DNA of 64,000 nucleotides from Myxococcus stipitatus DSM 14675 (GTDB taxonomy: Bacteria; Myxococcota; Myxococcia; Myxococcales; Myxococcaceae). The stretch is taken from positions 744,001 to 808,000 of the forward strand of contig NC_020126.1 of NCBI RefSeq assembly GCF_000331735.1. The letters are read 5' to 3'. Below, in pieces: positions 10,398 through 19,151 of this stretch. The notes below the pieces were generated by a model. The model saw nothing but the letters and a program-made list of their open reading frames with translations. It was not told the DNA's origin and searched no databases. Position 1 is the stretch's first letter. The number at the start of each line of letters is the position of its first letter. Made by a program: the position numbers and the translations under genes.

Positions 10398-10550
10398 TGC
10401 CATGGTCTTTGGGTCCAGGTGTCAGGTTGCCTCATCTTCGAGAAAGGGGCTGCTCCGGCAGTCCTCTTGCGGCGTGTTGACCGAAACTCGAGTGCTCAGG
10501 CGGACTGAGTGGTTGCCGCAGGGATGCAGCGACCACGGATGGGGTGATGA

Positions 10551-11243
10551 ATGGAGTTGGATGCGGTGAGACGGAGCCTTGTCGAGAACGGACTCTATGT
10601 GCGCCCGACTCCGTTCTCCATGGAAGGGGCCTTGTTTGTCAGTAGAAGAGATCTTCGCTTCGAGGCGGAGGATGGGCTCCATGGTTGGAGGGAGTCATTC
10701 CTGCTGCGTCGTGAACAACATCGCTGGGTTGTCAGCAGGGCTCTCCATGGAAAGGCTTATGTGGATGAAATTGTGTTCTCGAGCCTGGACGAGGTGGTTC
10801 GATATGCACATCAATTCTTCAACGCGAGTCTATTGTCCATGGGGGCGAATGATGCCACGGCGGATGTGGAACTCGGTGAAGAGGTCTCAGAGTCGTTCTG
10901 GGATATCATCCACCGTGCGAATGGCCAAGCAGAGGAGTTGAAGCGGATTCTCTGGGAGATGAGCGAGGCGGAGGTCGCTCAATTCCACGAAGAGTTCGTT
11001 CGGACAGCCTCCGTGCTCAGAGGAGAGCCGTTTGACAGGATGCTGGGCCCAGATGTTTCTGAGGATGGGTTGATGGACATCGCGTACTGGTCGGTTGTGC
11101 AAGGTCGCGAGTTCTACGAGAGCATTCTCAAGCGACCCGAGACGATTCCGCGATGGGTCAGTGTCGGAGACCCCGCCCTCATGCACCACGTGACCAGTCG
11201 GGTCTTCAAGGAGAAGTTCGGCAAGGAACTCGATTTCTTCTGA
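10551..11243 (+). CDS. DUF4240-like protein, candidate immunity protein
   Basis: 230 residues. The C-terminal half has the DUF4240 signature: SFWDIIHRAN, then a helix with LSEAEV-type spacing (MSEAEVAQFHEEF), then EDGLMDIAYWSVVQGREFYES and PETIP. The N-terminal 100 residues are not recognised. DUF4240 proteins are common as small stand-alone proteins in Streptomyces and myxobacteria and often lie near polymorphic toxins. Its last codons recur as a relic at 9971-10003, which points to duplication or recombination inside this array. The start at 10551 has only a weak GGATGGGGTG ribosome site. Confidence 0.75.
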   Translation: MELDAVRRSLVENGLYVRPTPFSMEGALFVSRRDLRFEAEDGLHGWRESFLLRREQHRWVVSRALHGKAYVDEIVFSSLDEVVRYAHQFFNASLLSMGANDATADVELGEEVSESFWDIIHRANGQAEELKRILWEMSEAEVAQFHEEFVRTASVLRGEPFDRMLGPDVSEDGLMDIAYWSVVQGREFYESILKRPETIPRWVSVGDPALMHHVTSRVFKEKFGKELDFF

Positions 11244-11328
11244 ACTCAATCCGACCATCCTGAGCCTCCTTCAGGCCCAGGTTCCACATCCCGCCATCTC
11301 CGAGAGCGCCGCCGCTCCATCCACCACC

Positions 11329-11664
11329 CTACAGCGGCGTATTGACCGTGACGCCCTCGCGGCCCGTGCTCCAGTCGCGCAGGTACTTGTTGAGCGCCCC
11401 GAAGAACTGGATCGACACCAGGTCCGCCACACCGAACAGCTCGCGCAGCAGCGGCTCCACGTGGTGGTTGTGTGTCTCAGCCGCGTCGGCGTCGACGTAC
11501 TCCTCGATGATCGAGTAGTGCCCGGGCTTCTGCGTGGTGCACCACTGGTAGCGCAGCGTCCCCGGCTCGGTCGCCGCCTCCGCGGCCAGGGCCTTCGCTA
11601 CCCGCAGGAACGTCGCTTCCCCATCCGCCCGGGCCTTGAACTCCACCAACACCAGCAGACTCAT
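11329..11664 (-). CDS. ABM-domain (antibiotic biosynthesis monooxygenase-like) protein
   Basis: 111 residues, start ATG preceded by AGGAGAA. The fold pattern of the dimeric ferredoxin-like ABM family is visible: LLVLVEFKARADGEATFL, EPGTLRYQWC, YSIIEEYVDADAAETHNHH and a final LNKYL helix. Members include putative quinol monooxygenases such as YgiN and heme-degrading relatives. Substrate cannot be told from sequence. It is transcribed alone and convergent with the immunity-array genes. Confidence 0.85.
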   Translation of the reverse strand: MSLLVLVEFKARADGEATFLRVAKALAAEAATEPGTLRYQWCTTQKPGHYSIIEEYVDADAAETHNHHVEPLLRELFGVADLVSIQFFGALNKYLRDWSTGREGVTVNTPL

Positions 11665-11755
11665 CCGATTCTCCTAGGCACGCCATGCCTCGAGGGTCGG
11701 AAGTTCTCGTAACACCCAGCTTGCGGGATGTCGCTCGATTTACACCCCGCCCGCC

Positions 11756-12829
11756 TCAGCGCTTCGCCTTGCCCTTCTCCTTCATCGGGAACGGCGCCGC
11801 GTCGATGCGCACGCCGATGTACGAAGGAAAGCGCGGCACCCCGTCATTCGACAGCTCCTGATACCGGAACGTGATGATGGTCCCCACCGGCGGCGGCGCT
11901 CCTCGCTCCGCATCCGAGAACCCCGTCCCCACGCTGAAGCCCTTCCCGTTGCGCAGCTCCACCTCCAACGCCCCCAACCGCCCCTTGTGCCGCCCCGCTC
12001 CCGCCACGTGCCCCACCACGATGGCCTCGTCGTCCTTGAAGCTCTTCACCTTCAACAACGTGTGCGAGCGCCCCACCTCGTAGCGAGACCCCGGCTTGCG
12101 CAACATCAGCCCCTCGCCCCCCAAACCCTCCACCCGCTCCAACTCCGCGCGCAGATGCACCGTCCCCTGGCACCGCTCGTGCGGATGCCACTGCGCATAC
12201 GCTGGCTTCGCCGCCCCCAACCACTCACGACACCGCTCCAGCCGCTGCTCGAAGTCCGCGTCCACCCCCGGCGCGTCGAACACGAGGAACATCAACTCCT
12301 TCCAGTCCTGACTCTTGTCCTGCCGACGCACCACGCTCACCGTGCGCTGGAAGCGCTTGCGCCCGCCAAACAACTCCCCATCCAACGGGAAGTCCGGCAG
12401 CCCCGCCGTGAACCACTCCGGCGCCAGGTACTCGTTGCCCAGCCGCGACCAGAAGCGCTTGCCATCCCAGTACGCCCGCACCCCGTCCAGCTTCTCGCTC
12501 ATCCACCAGTCCGTGAGGTCCACGTCGTTCTCCCACGACTGCGCGAGCAGCAGCGGCGGGGCCTTCTCGGCGGACTCCTCGGCGTCACCCTCCGCGCTCT
12601 TCGCACGCGTCGCCCGGGCCGGCGGCGCATCGCCACCCACCCGCGCATCCTCCGCGGCGTCACCCCGGAGCTTGCGCAGGTGCTTGCACGTGCGCCGCTC
12701 GATGGCGATGGACTGGTTGCGCCACGCGGGACACGAGCAGGAATAGACACCCCCCGTGTTCTTCAGGATGTAGGGCTTGGAGCCCGAGCCCTGCATCTGC
12801 GCCTGCTCACCGTCCGCGATGTCCGCCAA
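11756..12829 (-). CDS. ATP-dependent DNA ligase with N-terminal SWIM-type zinc finger
   Basis: 357 residues from a TTG start at 12829, chosen because GGAGGAG sits 6 bases upstream and the protein then opens MADIADGEQ; an in-frame ATG at 12901 is less likely. Residues about 27-55 hold C-x-C ... C-x-H (YSCSCPAW, RTCKHL), the SWIM zinc-binding pattern. The ligase adenylation motif is SEKLDGVRAYW, whose lysine would carry AMP. Further nucleotidyltransferase motifs are LDGELFGG, FLVFDAP, EGLMLRKP and LLKVKSF. An OB-like end follows (GALEVELRNG, FRYQEL). The small size suggests a repair ligase that supplements NAD-dependent LigA. Confidence 0.9.
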   Translation of the reverse strand: MADIADGEQAQMQGSGSKPYILKNTGGVYSCSCPAWRNQSIAIERRTCKHLRKLRGDAAEDARVGGDAPPARATRAKSAEGDAEESAEKAPPLLLAQSWENDVDLTDWWMSEKLDGVRAYWDGKRFWSRLGNEYLAPEWFTAGLPDFPLDGELFGGRKRFQRTVSVVRRQDKSQDWKELMFLVFDAPGVDADFEQRLERCREWLGAAKPAYAQWHPHERCQGTVHLRAELERVEGLGGEGLMLRKPGSRYEVGRSHTLLKVKSFKDDEAIVVGHVAGAGRHKGRLGALEVELRNGKGFSVGTGFSDAERGAPPPVGTIITFRYQELSNDGVPRFPSYIGVRIDAAPFPMKEKGKAKR

Positions 12830-12931
12830 GGATGTCTCCTCCACACCGCGCTTGCTCGCGGCGACGAAGAGAATCGTACCCCTGGGGTCCGACGTTCCCA
12901 AAGCCCCGAAGGGACCCGGGCCAGCGCCTGC

Positions 12932-15850
12932 TCAGAGCCGCGAGCGCTTCTCGAGCCAGTCGTGGATCTCCTGGAGCACCGTGGGAGAAGGGTCGTCGAG
13001 GCTGGCCATGCGCTGCGCCTCGGAGGCCAGTCGCAGCGCCCGCTTGCGGTCCTTGCCCGACTCCCAGAGGGCTCGCGCGAGCAGGAATCGCGCTGTCGCC
13101 CGCTGACCTGTCCTGGGCTGGGCCTTCTCCCAACCCGCGACGGCTCGCTCCATCACCGGGATGGCCTCGTCGGGTCGCTCGAGCGTGAGGTACAGCCGGC
13201 CCAGGTTTATCAGGATGCCCGTCCACGCCGAGGCGCTGTCGTCCGGCAGGGTGCTCAGGAGGTCGACGGCCCGCTGACCGTAGGGGAGGGCCTCCGCGTG
13301 GCGGCCCTCCTTGCCGAGGGTGATGGAAATCACCCTCAACGAGATGGGCAGTCCCGGGTAGCGCGGGCCGTGGATCTTCTCCTGGATGGTCATGGCGCGC
13401 AGGAAGTGTTCCCGCGCGGGGCCGAACTGCTTCTGGATGTAGTAGCTCGAGGCGATGTTGTCGTGGAGGACGGACACCCCATAGCTCTCGGCGCCATCTG
13501 TCTTCACGGCGATGTCCATCGCGCGCTGGAACAGAGGGAGGGCTTCCTCGTGCCGGCTCTGCAACGCGAGGTTCGTGGCCAGGTCGTTGAGGCCGTCGTA
13601 GACGCGCGGATGCTCGGGGCCCAGCGCTTGCTCCACGATGTGGAGGGCCTCGCGGCAGATGCCCTCCGCCAGCTTCAGCAGCTCCTCCTGGGTATAGCGC
13701 GTGTCCGTGTAGGGGTTGGCCATGGAGGCGTTGTGGAGCACGGGCACGATGGCCGCCCGCATCTGAGCGGCGTCGGGGTGCTGGGGGCCCAGCAGGTCCT
13801 GGGCGACGGTGGCGGCACGCTCCAGTGTGGCGCGGGCCTTGGCCAGCTGGGCCGCCTGGAATTGCGTGGAGCCGAGCTCGAGGAGCACCTCGGCGACCGC
13901 CATGCTGTTGGCGCCGAAGGTGCTCTCCGCCAGCACCAGCGCCTGCTCCTGCTTCTCCTCCGCGCGCGCGTAGTCACGCTGCATGCGAAGCAGGGTTCCG
14001 GTGTAGGTCAGGAGCTGGACTCGAGCCAGGGGATGGCCATCGCCCAGCCGCTCCAGCGCGGCGGTGGCGCGGTCCTTCCACAGGGCGGCCTTGTCGTATT
14101 CATCCAGGCTGATGCACGACACGCGGACGAGGAGCGTCCAGGCGCGGGTGGCGAGCGCGTCCTGGCGGGTGGCCTCCGCGGCGTCCAGGGTCTCGAAGAG
14201 GGCGGCCTCCGCGTCGCGCCAGCGGCCCGCGCCCTCGAGCAGCTCGCTCAGCAGCAGGAAGATCTCCGCGCCCTCGTGGCGGTTGCGAGCCTCCCGGGCG
14301 GCTTTCGCCACCGGCTCCACGAGCGTGACGCCCTCCGCGTACCGTCCCGTGGCGAGGAGGCCTCGGCCCTTGGTGAGCGCGTCCTGCCATTCTGCGTTCT
14401 TGGGGACCGCGGGCGCGGGGCCCGCCGTGGCGCAGTCCGCGAGCGAGGGCAGGATTTGCGCCGCGCGGTGGGCCGAGTCCACGGTTCTTCCATCGGCTTG
14501 AGACAGCAGGCGCGTGAGCGCGGCGAGGTCCGCGAGCCGGTTGTCGAGGCAGCGCATCTTCTGGTCGACCTGCTCGGAAGGCTGCGCGCGGGGCGCGAGT
14601 GAGGCCTCGCAGGTGAGCGTGCGCGCGGTCACCCACTCCCGGGTGTAGGCGTCGAGGTCCTGGCGCACGCGCTCCCAGGCGGACTGCGCATAGGGCCTCT
14701 TGGAGGCGACGAAGGCGGCTTGGATGGAGGACTGCTGCGCCGGCCCCCAGACGTGGGCCAGCTCCTCGCCCGCCCGCGTGCAGTCTCGGGAGTGGAGCGC
14801 GTGCGTCAGCCCCACGGCCGCGGCCACGAGCGCCAGGGCCCCCGTGAGCTGGAGCCCGCGTCGCCACGGGCGAGCAGGGCCCTTCTGGAGCGCGGAGACC
14901 AGGGCCGTCACGGAGGGGTAGCGCTCCGCCGGTGCGGGGGAGAGCCCGCGCAGGACGATGGCCCGAAGCCACGTGGGCACCTGGGGGCTGACGGGCAGCG
15001 GCGAGCGGGTGCCGTGGAGCGCCTCGTGCAGCGCCATGCAGAAGGAGTACTGGTCGCTCTGGGGGCTCGGGTGGGACGCGCCGCTGAGGAGCTCCGGCGC
15101 CATGTACGCGGGGGTTCCGCCATGGAGGGAGGACGTCCTGGCGCCCAGGGCGAAGCCCCCGCCTGGAGCGAGCGGAGGCGAGTCTTCCCCGGGCGCGGAG
15201 GCGAGCCGCGCGAGGCCGAAGTCGGTGACGTGGGCGCGCCCCGCCGAGTCCACCAGCACGTTGGCGGGCTTGAAGTCGCCATGCACCACGCCCGCGTCAT
15301 GGGCGGCCGCGAGGCCTCGGCCCGCGTCGAGGAAGACGCCCAGCACCTGCCGCCACGTGCGAGGCGTGGCCTTCAGCCAGTCCTCCAATGTCTGGCTTTC
15401 CACCTGGGCCATCGCCAGGAAGACGCGCTCCTGGAAGGTGCCCACGTCGTAGACGGCCACGACGTTGGGGTGGGAGACGCGCGCCATGGCCTGGGCTTCG
15501 CGGAGCAGCCGCGCGCGAGCCTTCTCCGGGGCCCAGTTCAAGGCCCGCGCACGGAGGAACTTCAGGGCGACGCGGCGGTTCAGCTCCGTGTCGTACGCGC
15601 CATGGACCACCCCCATGGCCCCCGCTCCCAGCTTCTCCAGGAGGAGGTAGCGGCCGACGGCGGTGCCCTTCTCCAGCACGAGGTCCTCGGGAGGCGTGGA
15701 GTGCTCCGAGCCGGGCGTGGGGGGCGCCTCGGCGAGGCGTGCCTGACAGTCGAGGCAGGTGCCGAGGTGGGCGTTCACGTCAGCGAGGCGCTCGGCCGGG
15801 AGCTCACCCCACCGCAGCTTCATGAGGTCGCCGTCACTGATGCAGCGCAT
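12932..15850 (-). CDS. Hanks-type Ser/Thr protein kinase with transmembrane segment and TPR domain
   Basis: 972 residues. ATG at 15850 is chosen over an upstream ATG (15889) because GGAGGAATCCC precedes it. Residues 1-40 contain H-x3-C-x2-C (AHLGTCLDCQ), like zinc-binding anti-sigma domains. The kinase domain (about 60-330) has GAGAMG, VALKF, HGDFKPANVLV and DFGLAR; the catalytic loop is HGD rather than HRD. A transmembrane helix near 350 (LTGALALVAAAVGL) is followed by an extracytoplasmic C-terminal half with many TPR-like helix pairs. This architecture is typical of myxobacterial receptor kinases. Signal and targets are unknown. It is divergent from the GON lipoprotein gene. Confidence 0.93.
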   Translation of the reverse strand: MRCISDGDLMKLRWGELPAERLADVNAHLGTCLDCQARLAEAPPTPGSEHSTPPEDLVLEKGTAVGRYLLLEKLGAGAMGVVHGAYDTELNRRVALKFLRARALNWAPEKARARLLREAQAMARVSHPNVVAVYDVGTFQERVFLAMAQVESQTLEDWLKATPRTWRQVLGVFLDAGRGLAAAHDAGVVHGDFKPANVLVDSAGRAHVTDFGLARLASAPGEDSPPLAPGGGFALGARTSSLHGGTPAYMAPELLSGASHPSPQSDQYSFCMALHEALHGTRSPLPVSPQVPTWLRAIVLRGLSPAPAERYPSVTALVSALQKGPARPWRRGLQLTGALALVAAAVGLTHALHSRDCTRAGEELAHVWGPAQQSSIQAAFVASKRPYAQSAWERVRQDLDAYTREWVTARTLTCEASLAPRAQPSEQVDQKMRCLDNRLADLAALTRLLSQADGRTVDSAHRAAQILPSLADCATAGPAPAVPKNAEWQDALTKGRGLLATGRYAEGVTLVEPVAKAAREARNRHEGAEIFLLLSELLEGAGRWRDAEAALFETLDAAEATRQDALATRAWTLLVRVSCISLDEYDKAALWKDRATAALERLGDGHPLARVQLLTYTGTLLRMQRDYARAEEKQEQALVLAESTFGANSMAVAEVLLELGSTQFQAAQLAKARATLERAATVAQDLLGPQHPDAAQMRAAIVPVLHNASMANPYTDTRYTQEELLKLAEGICREALHIVEQALGPEHPRVYDGLNDLATNLALQSRHEEALPLFQRAMDIAVKTDGAESYGVSVLHDNIASSYYIQKQFGPAREHFLRAMTIQEKIHGPRYPGLPISLRVISITLGKEGRHAEALPYGQRAVDLLSTLPDDSASAWTGILINLGRLYLTLERPDEAIPVMERAVAGWEKAQPRTGQRATARFLLARALWESGKDRKRALRLASEAQRMASLDDPSPTVLQEIHDWLEKRSRL

Positions 15851-16187
15851 GGGATTCCTCCAGAACCGTGCCCGCGCAAACCGTAGCACCCACGCGCCAG
15901 GGGCCCGTCCGTTCTTTGTCGCCGTGAGAGTCTGGGCCGACCTCTCCCCTCGCGGACGCAGAGAGGAGTTGACACGTCAGCGGAGGGGACTGACGTGTCA
16001 GCGTCGGCTTCGAGGCCGAGGCGGCGCCGCGGGTTCACTCCGCCATCCCCCTGGCACCTGGACTGCAAGAGCCCGGGACCTCCTCTCACCCGCCGGCGTG
16101 GGCCCTCGCTTTCGCTCCAGAGGCCCTCCGTGCGCACCTCGTCTCTCCGGCTGCGCCAATCAGAGACAGCCGTTCGAACAGGACGTC
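15851..16187. other. Divergent intergenic region, kinase / GON lipoprotein
   Basis: 337 bases without a convincing gene. The only clear structure is the symmetric element at 15970-16000. The rest is GC-rich, with no recognisable small gene or RNA. Confidence 0.6.
15970..16000. promoter_or_regulatory. Paired TGAC-N2-GTCA operators / perfect inverted repeat
   Basis: TGACACGTCAG and CTGACGTGTCA form a perfect 11-bp inverted repeat around a 9-base spacer. Each arm is itself a small palindrome, TGAC-AC-GTCA (15970-15979) and TGAC-GT-GTCA (15991-16000), set 21 bp apart, i.e. two helical turns. That is the layout of two operator sites on one face of the helix between divergent genes. A transcript hairpin is the alternative reading. 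Confidence 0.6.
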
Positions 16188-19151
16188 ATGAAGACAAGAC
16201 ACTCCCTCCCGCTGGCCCTTCTCTGTCTGAGCGCCGTGGGCGTCACGAGCTGTAGCGACAAGCCCTCGAAGCCCCCGCCTTCGACGTCCCTCCCCTCGGG
16301 GACGGTCATCTCGGGAGGCGATACCACCGAGGAACTCGACGCCGTCGGCGCCAACTGGCGGCCCGCGTTCGACCCTGACTACAACACCCTCGTCCCTCGG
16401 CCCGGCGTCGAGGCCGCGACCCAGGCGCAGACGGACGACGTCACCGTGACGCCCACCTCGCTCATCTTCCCCAAGGCGACACACGCGGAGGTCCTCGCGT
16501 GGAAGCCGGGGCGCATCGTCGTCGCGGGGCCGGGCGCGGGTGCGGGCAAGAACCCCCTGGGCTTCGCCCGCCGTGTCGTGAGCATCGCCGAGCAGGGCGA
16601 GGACCTCGTCGTCACGACGGAGAGCCCCGCCCTGCAGGAGCTCTTCGAGGGCGAAGTCCAGATGACGTTCGACCCCGACAAGGCCCAGCCCGTCGACCTG
16701 GCCAAGCTGGACCTGGAGTGGGCCGCCGCGAACCTGTACGCGGACACGGACTTCGCCAGTGAGCTCCCCGAGCTGCTGAAGGACAGCTATCCGCTCGAGG
16801 GAGGGGACCTCGGCGAGGACGGCAACCCGCTGCCTCCGGCGGCGCCCGGTGACCCGGCGTTCGGGTGGTTGGTGAAGGCCGCCAAGAAGGTCTGGCAGAC
16901 CGTCACGGCGAAGAGCTTCGAGAAGAGCATCCCGCTCGAGAAGGAGATCAAGAAGTCCGTCTCCGCCGAGCTCTTCTCCGGCAACTACACGAAGACCTTC
17001 AACCCGTCCGGCAAGCTGCCGATGGAGCTCAACCTCAAGGGCGAGGGCACCGTCTCCGGGTCGCTGGCCTTCAACCCGAAGCTCCAGGTGGGGTTCCGCG
17101 TCCCGGGCCTGGGCTCCATCGGCGGGGAGAACCCGTTCGCGCTCTGGTTCAACGCGGACAGCTATCTGCGCGCGACCGAGCGCATGGACGTCAACCTCGA
17201 CGCCAACCTGGCCTCGGCGGGAGGCAAGTCGGGGGTGGACCTGGAGGAGATGTTCAAGAAGGCCCCCACGACGCGGGAGGAGGTCGCGACACACACCAAG
17301 GACTTCTTCATGAACCACCCGGGCCTCAAGCCCGGGACGGCGTGGAAGAAGACCCTCTTCATCTCCAAGCCGTACACGCAGACCGTCGCCGCGGGCCCCG
17401 TGCCCGTGGTCTTCACCGAGACGTTCCAGCTGGACCTCGAGTGTGGCTTCGAGGCGAAGGCCGCCATCGAGGCGTACGTCATGCTGGAGCAGTCGCTGAC
17501 GTTCAAGTACACGGCGCGCTACGAGAAGGGGAAGCTCACGCACACGGGCCCCTCCGTGGGGACGGCGAAGAAGTTCGAGGTCCAGGTGACGGGAGGCGGC
17601 GCGCTCGTCGCCACGTGCGGACTGATTCCTCGCATCAACGCGTTCATCTACGACACCATGGGCCTGAACGCGGGTGTCCGGGCCTCCGTCATCGGCCGCG
17701 CGTCGTATGCGTCGTCCTGCGATGAGAGCGCGACGACCTGGCAGCCGAAGGGCGAGGTGAAGCTGGGCCTCGCGCTGGGGCTGGGCCTCAAGGTCGGAGC
17801 GCGAGGGCAAATCCCGGGCTCGAGCTTCCTGGGGACCTCCGGCACCAAGCTGGGCGCGACCTGGTATCCGCCGGAGCTCTACAGCAAGGAGTTCCCGCTG
17901 TACGAGAACACGTGGGACGTGTCGCCGGGGCTCGGCTACTGCACGCCCAAGTGCAAGAACTTCGCGAAGGACGGGCTCGAGACCGACGAAGACTGCGGCG
18001 GTGGCCAGTGTGGTGGCTGTGCCGAAGGCAAGGTGTGTTCGAAGAACAGCGATTGCGCGGTCGGCTTCTGCGCGGACGGGGCGTGCTCGAACACCGACCA
18101 CTGCAAGAACGGAATCATCGACGGGGATGAGACGGCCACGGACTGCGGCGGCGCGCTCTGCGGCAAGTGCTCCGTGGGCCGCGCCTGCTACCAGCATGGC
18201 GACTGCAAGAGCAACGCTTGCAAGCTGCAGCCCCAGAGTGGCTCCGCGATGGGGTTCTGCGTGGCCGACGCCTGCCAGGACAACGCCAAGGACAATGGGG
18301 AGTGCGCGGCGGACTGCGGTGGCAGCTGCAATGCCTGCGGCCTGGGCACCTACTGCGGCATCGATGCGCAATGCGCGAGCGGGGCCAGCAATGGCTATCA
18401 ATGCGTCAACGCGACGTGCAAGGACCTGAAGCTCAGCGCTGGCGAGTCGGACATCGACTGCGGGGCCGCCTGCTTCACCGGCTGCGCGCAGGGGCAGAAG
18501 TGCTTCGGTGACGCGGACTGCGGGGACGGGAGCTGTGTCGCGGGCCTCTGCAAGAACCAGTGGTTCTCGACCTGCGCGGAGCGCCGCGCCGCCGACCCGG
18601 CGCTGGCGGATGGCCCTTACACGCTCTACGTCGGAGGCGACCCGAAGAAGGGCTGGACGGCCTGGTGCGCGGACATGGCGGGCACGCCGAAGGAGTACCT
18701 CTCGCTCCAGAACACGACGAACGGCAACTACTCGCAGTACACCGCGGGCGGGGCTTCTCCCGGGACGGACGTGCGGACGCGCTTCACGAAGGTGCGGCTC
18801 CATCCGGCGACGCTCCAAGTCAGTCCCGGGGATTTGACGTTCGCCACGTCGAGCGGCAGCCTGAACCACAGCCAGTCGACGCTCACATCGCTTCCCTACG
18901 GCGCCGCCATGGACTGCGCGGCCTCGATGAGCAGGAGCGGCGTCGGAAACATCGACCTCACCGGGTTGCCGTTCGCCGTGGCGCCCAACCAGTTCATCGT
19001 CGGCGGCTTCGAGGCGAGCGGGACGACCGCCTACAGCACCGACGGGCGCCGGGTGCACCTCATGGGCGGCGGCTATTGCGGCTGGAACTTCGTCGTCGGC
19101 GGGAATCCCATCGTCAACATCAAGCCCATCCAGCTCGTCTACGCGCCCTGA
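16188..19151 (+). CDS. Surface lipoprotein with Cys-rich repeats and C-terminal GON domain
   Basis: 987 residues. ATG at 16188 begins a lipoprotein signal (MKTRHSLPLALLCLSAVGVTSC, here split as MKTRHSLPLALL then CLSAVGVTSC; lipobox VTSC). Residues about 30-580 are a large beta-rich region of no recognised family. From about 584 to 790 there are four Cys-rich repeats of the type DGxETDxDCGGxxCGxC, each followed by CxxxxDCxxxxC. The last 190 residues match the GON domain first known from ADAMTS metalloproteases: DGPYTLYVGG, GWTAWCADM, CGWNFVVGG. Such repeats usually sit outside the cell, so surface display and adhesion or protein binding are likely. The 3' end overlaps the convergent gene by 13 bp. 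Confidence 0.88.
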   Translation: MKTRHSLPLALLCLSAVGVTSCSDKPSKPPPSTSLPSGTVISGGDTTEELDAVGANWRPAFDPDYNTLVPRPGVEAATQAQTDDVTVTPTSLIFPKATHAEVLAWKPGRIVVAGPGAGAGKNPLGFARRVVSIAEQGEDLVVTTESPALQELFEGEVQMTFDPDKAQPVDLAKLDLEWAAANLYADTDFASELPELLKDSYPLEGGDLGEDGNPLPPAAPGDPAFGWLVKAAKKVWQTVTAKSFEKSIPLEKEIKKSVSAELFSGNYTKTFNPSGKLPMELNLKGEGTVSGSLAFNPKLQVGFRVPGLGSIGGENPFALWFNADSYLRATERMDVNLDANLASAGGKSGVDLEEMFKKAPTTREEVATHTKDFFMNHPGLKPGTAWKKTLFISKPYTQTVAAGPVPVVFTETFQLDLECGFEAKAAIEAYVMLEQSLTFKYTARYEKGKLTHTGPSVGTAKKFEVQVTGGGALVATCGLIPRINAFIYDTMGLNAGVRASVIGRASYASSCDESATTWQPKGEVKLGLALGLGLKVGARGQIPGSSFLGTSGTKLGATWYPPELYSKEFPLYENTWDVSPGLGYCTPKCKNFAKDGLETDEDCGGGQCGGCAEGKVCSKNSDCAVGFCADGACSNTDHCKNGIIDGDETATDCGGALCGKCSVGRACYQHGDCKSNACKLQPQSGSAMGFCVADACQDNAKDNGECAADCGGSCNACGLGTYCGIDAQCASGASNGYQCVNATCKDLKLSAGESDIDCGAACFTGCAQGQKCFGDADCGDGSCVAGLCKNQWFSTCAERRAADPALADGPYTLYVGGDPKKGWTAWCADMAGTPKEYLSLQNTTNGNYSQYTAGGASPGTDVRTRFTKVRLHPATLQVSPGDLTFATSSGSLNHSQSTLTSLPYGAAMDCAASMSRSGVGNIDLTGLPFAVAPNQFIVGGFEASGTTAYSTDGRRVHLMGGGYCGWNFVVGGNPIVNIKPIQLVYAP

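Noticed and set aside
10354-10569. 71-codon frame before the DUF4240-like gene
   Set aside because: Overlaps the upstream gene and shows no coding bias or ribosome site.
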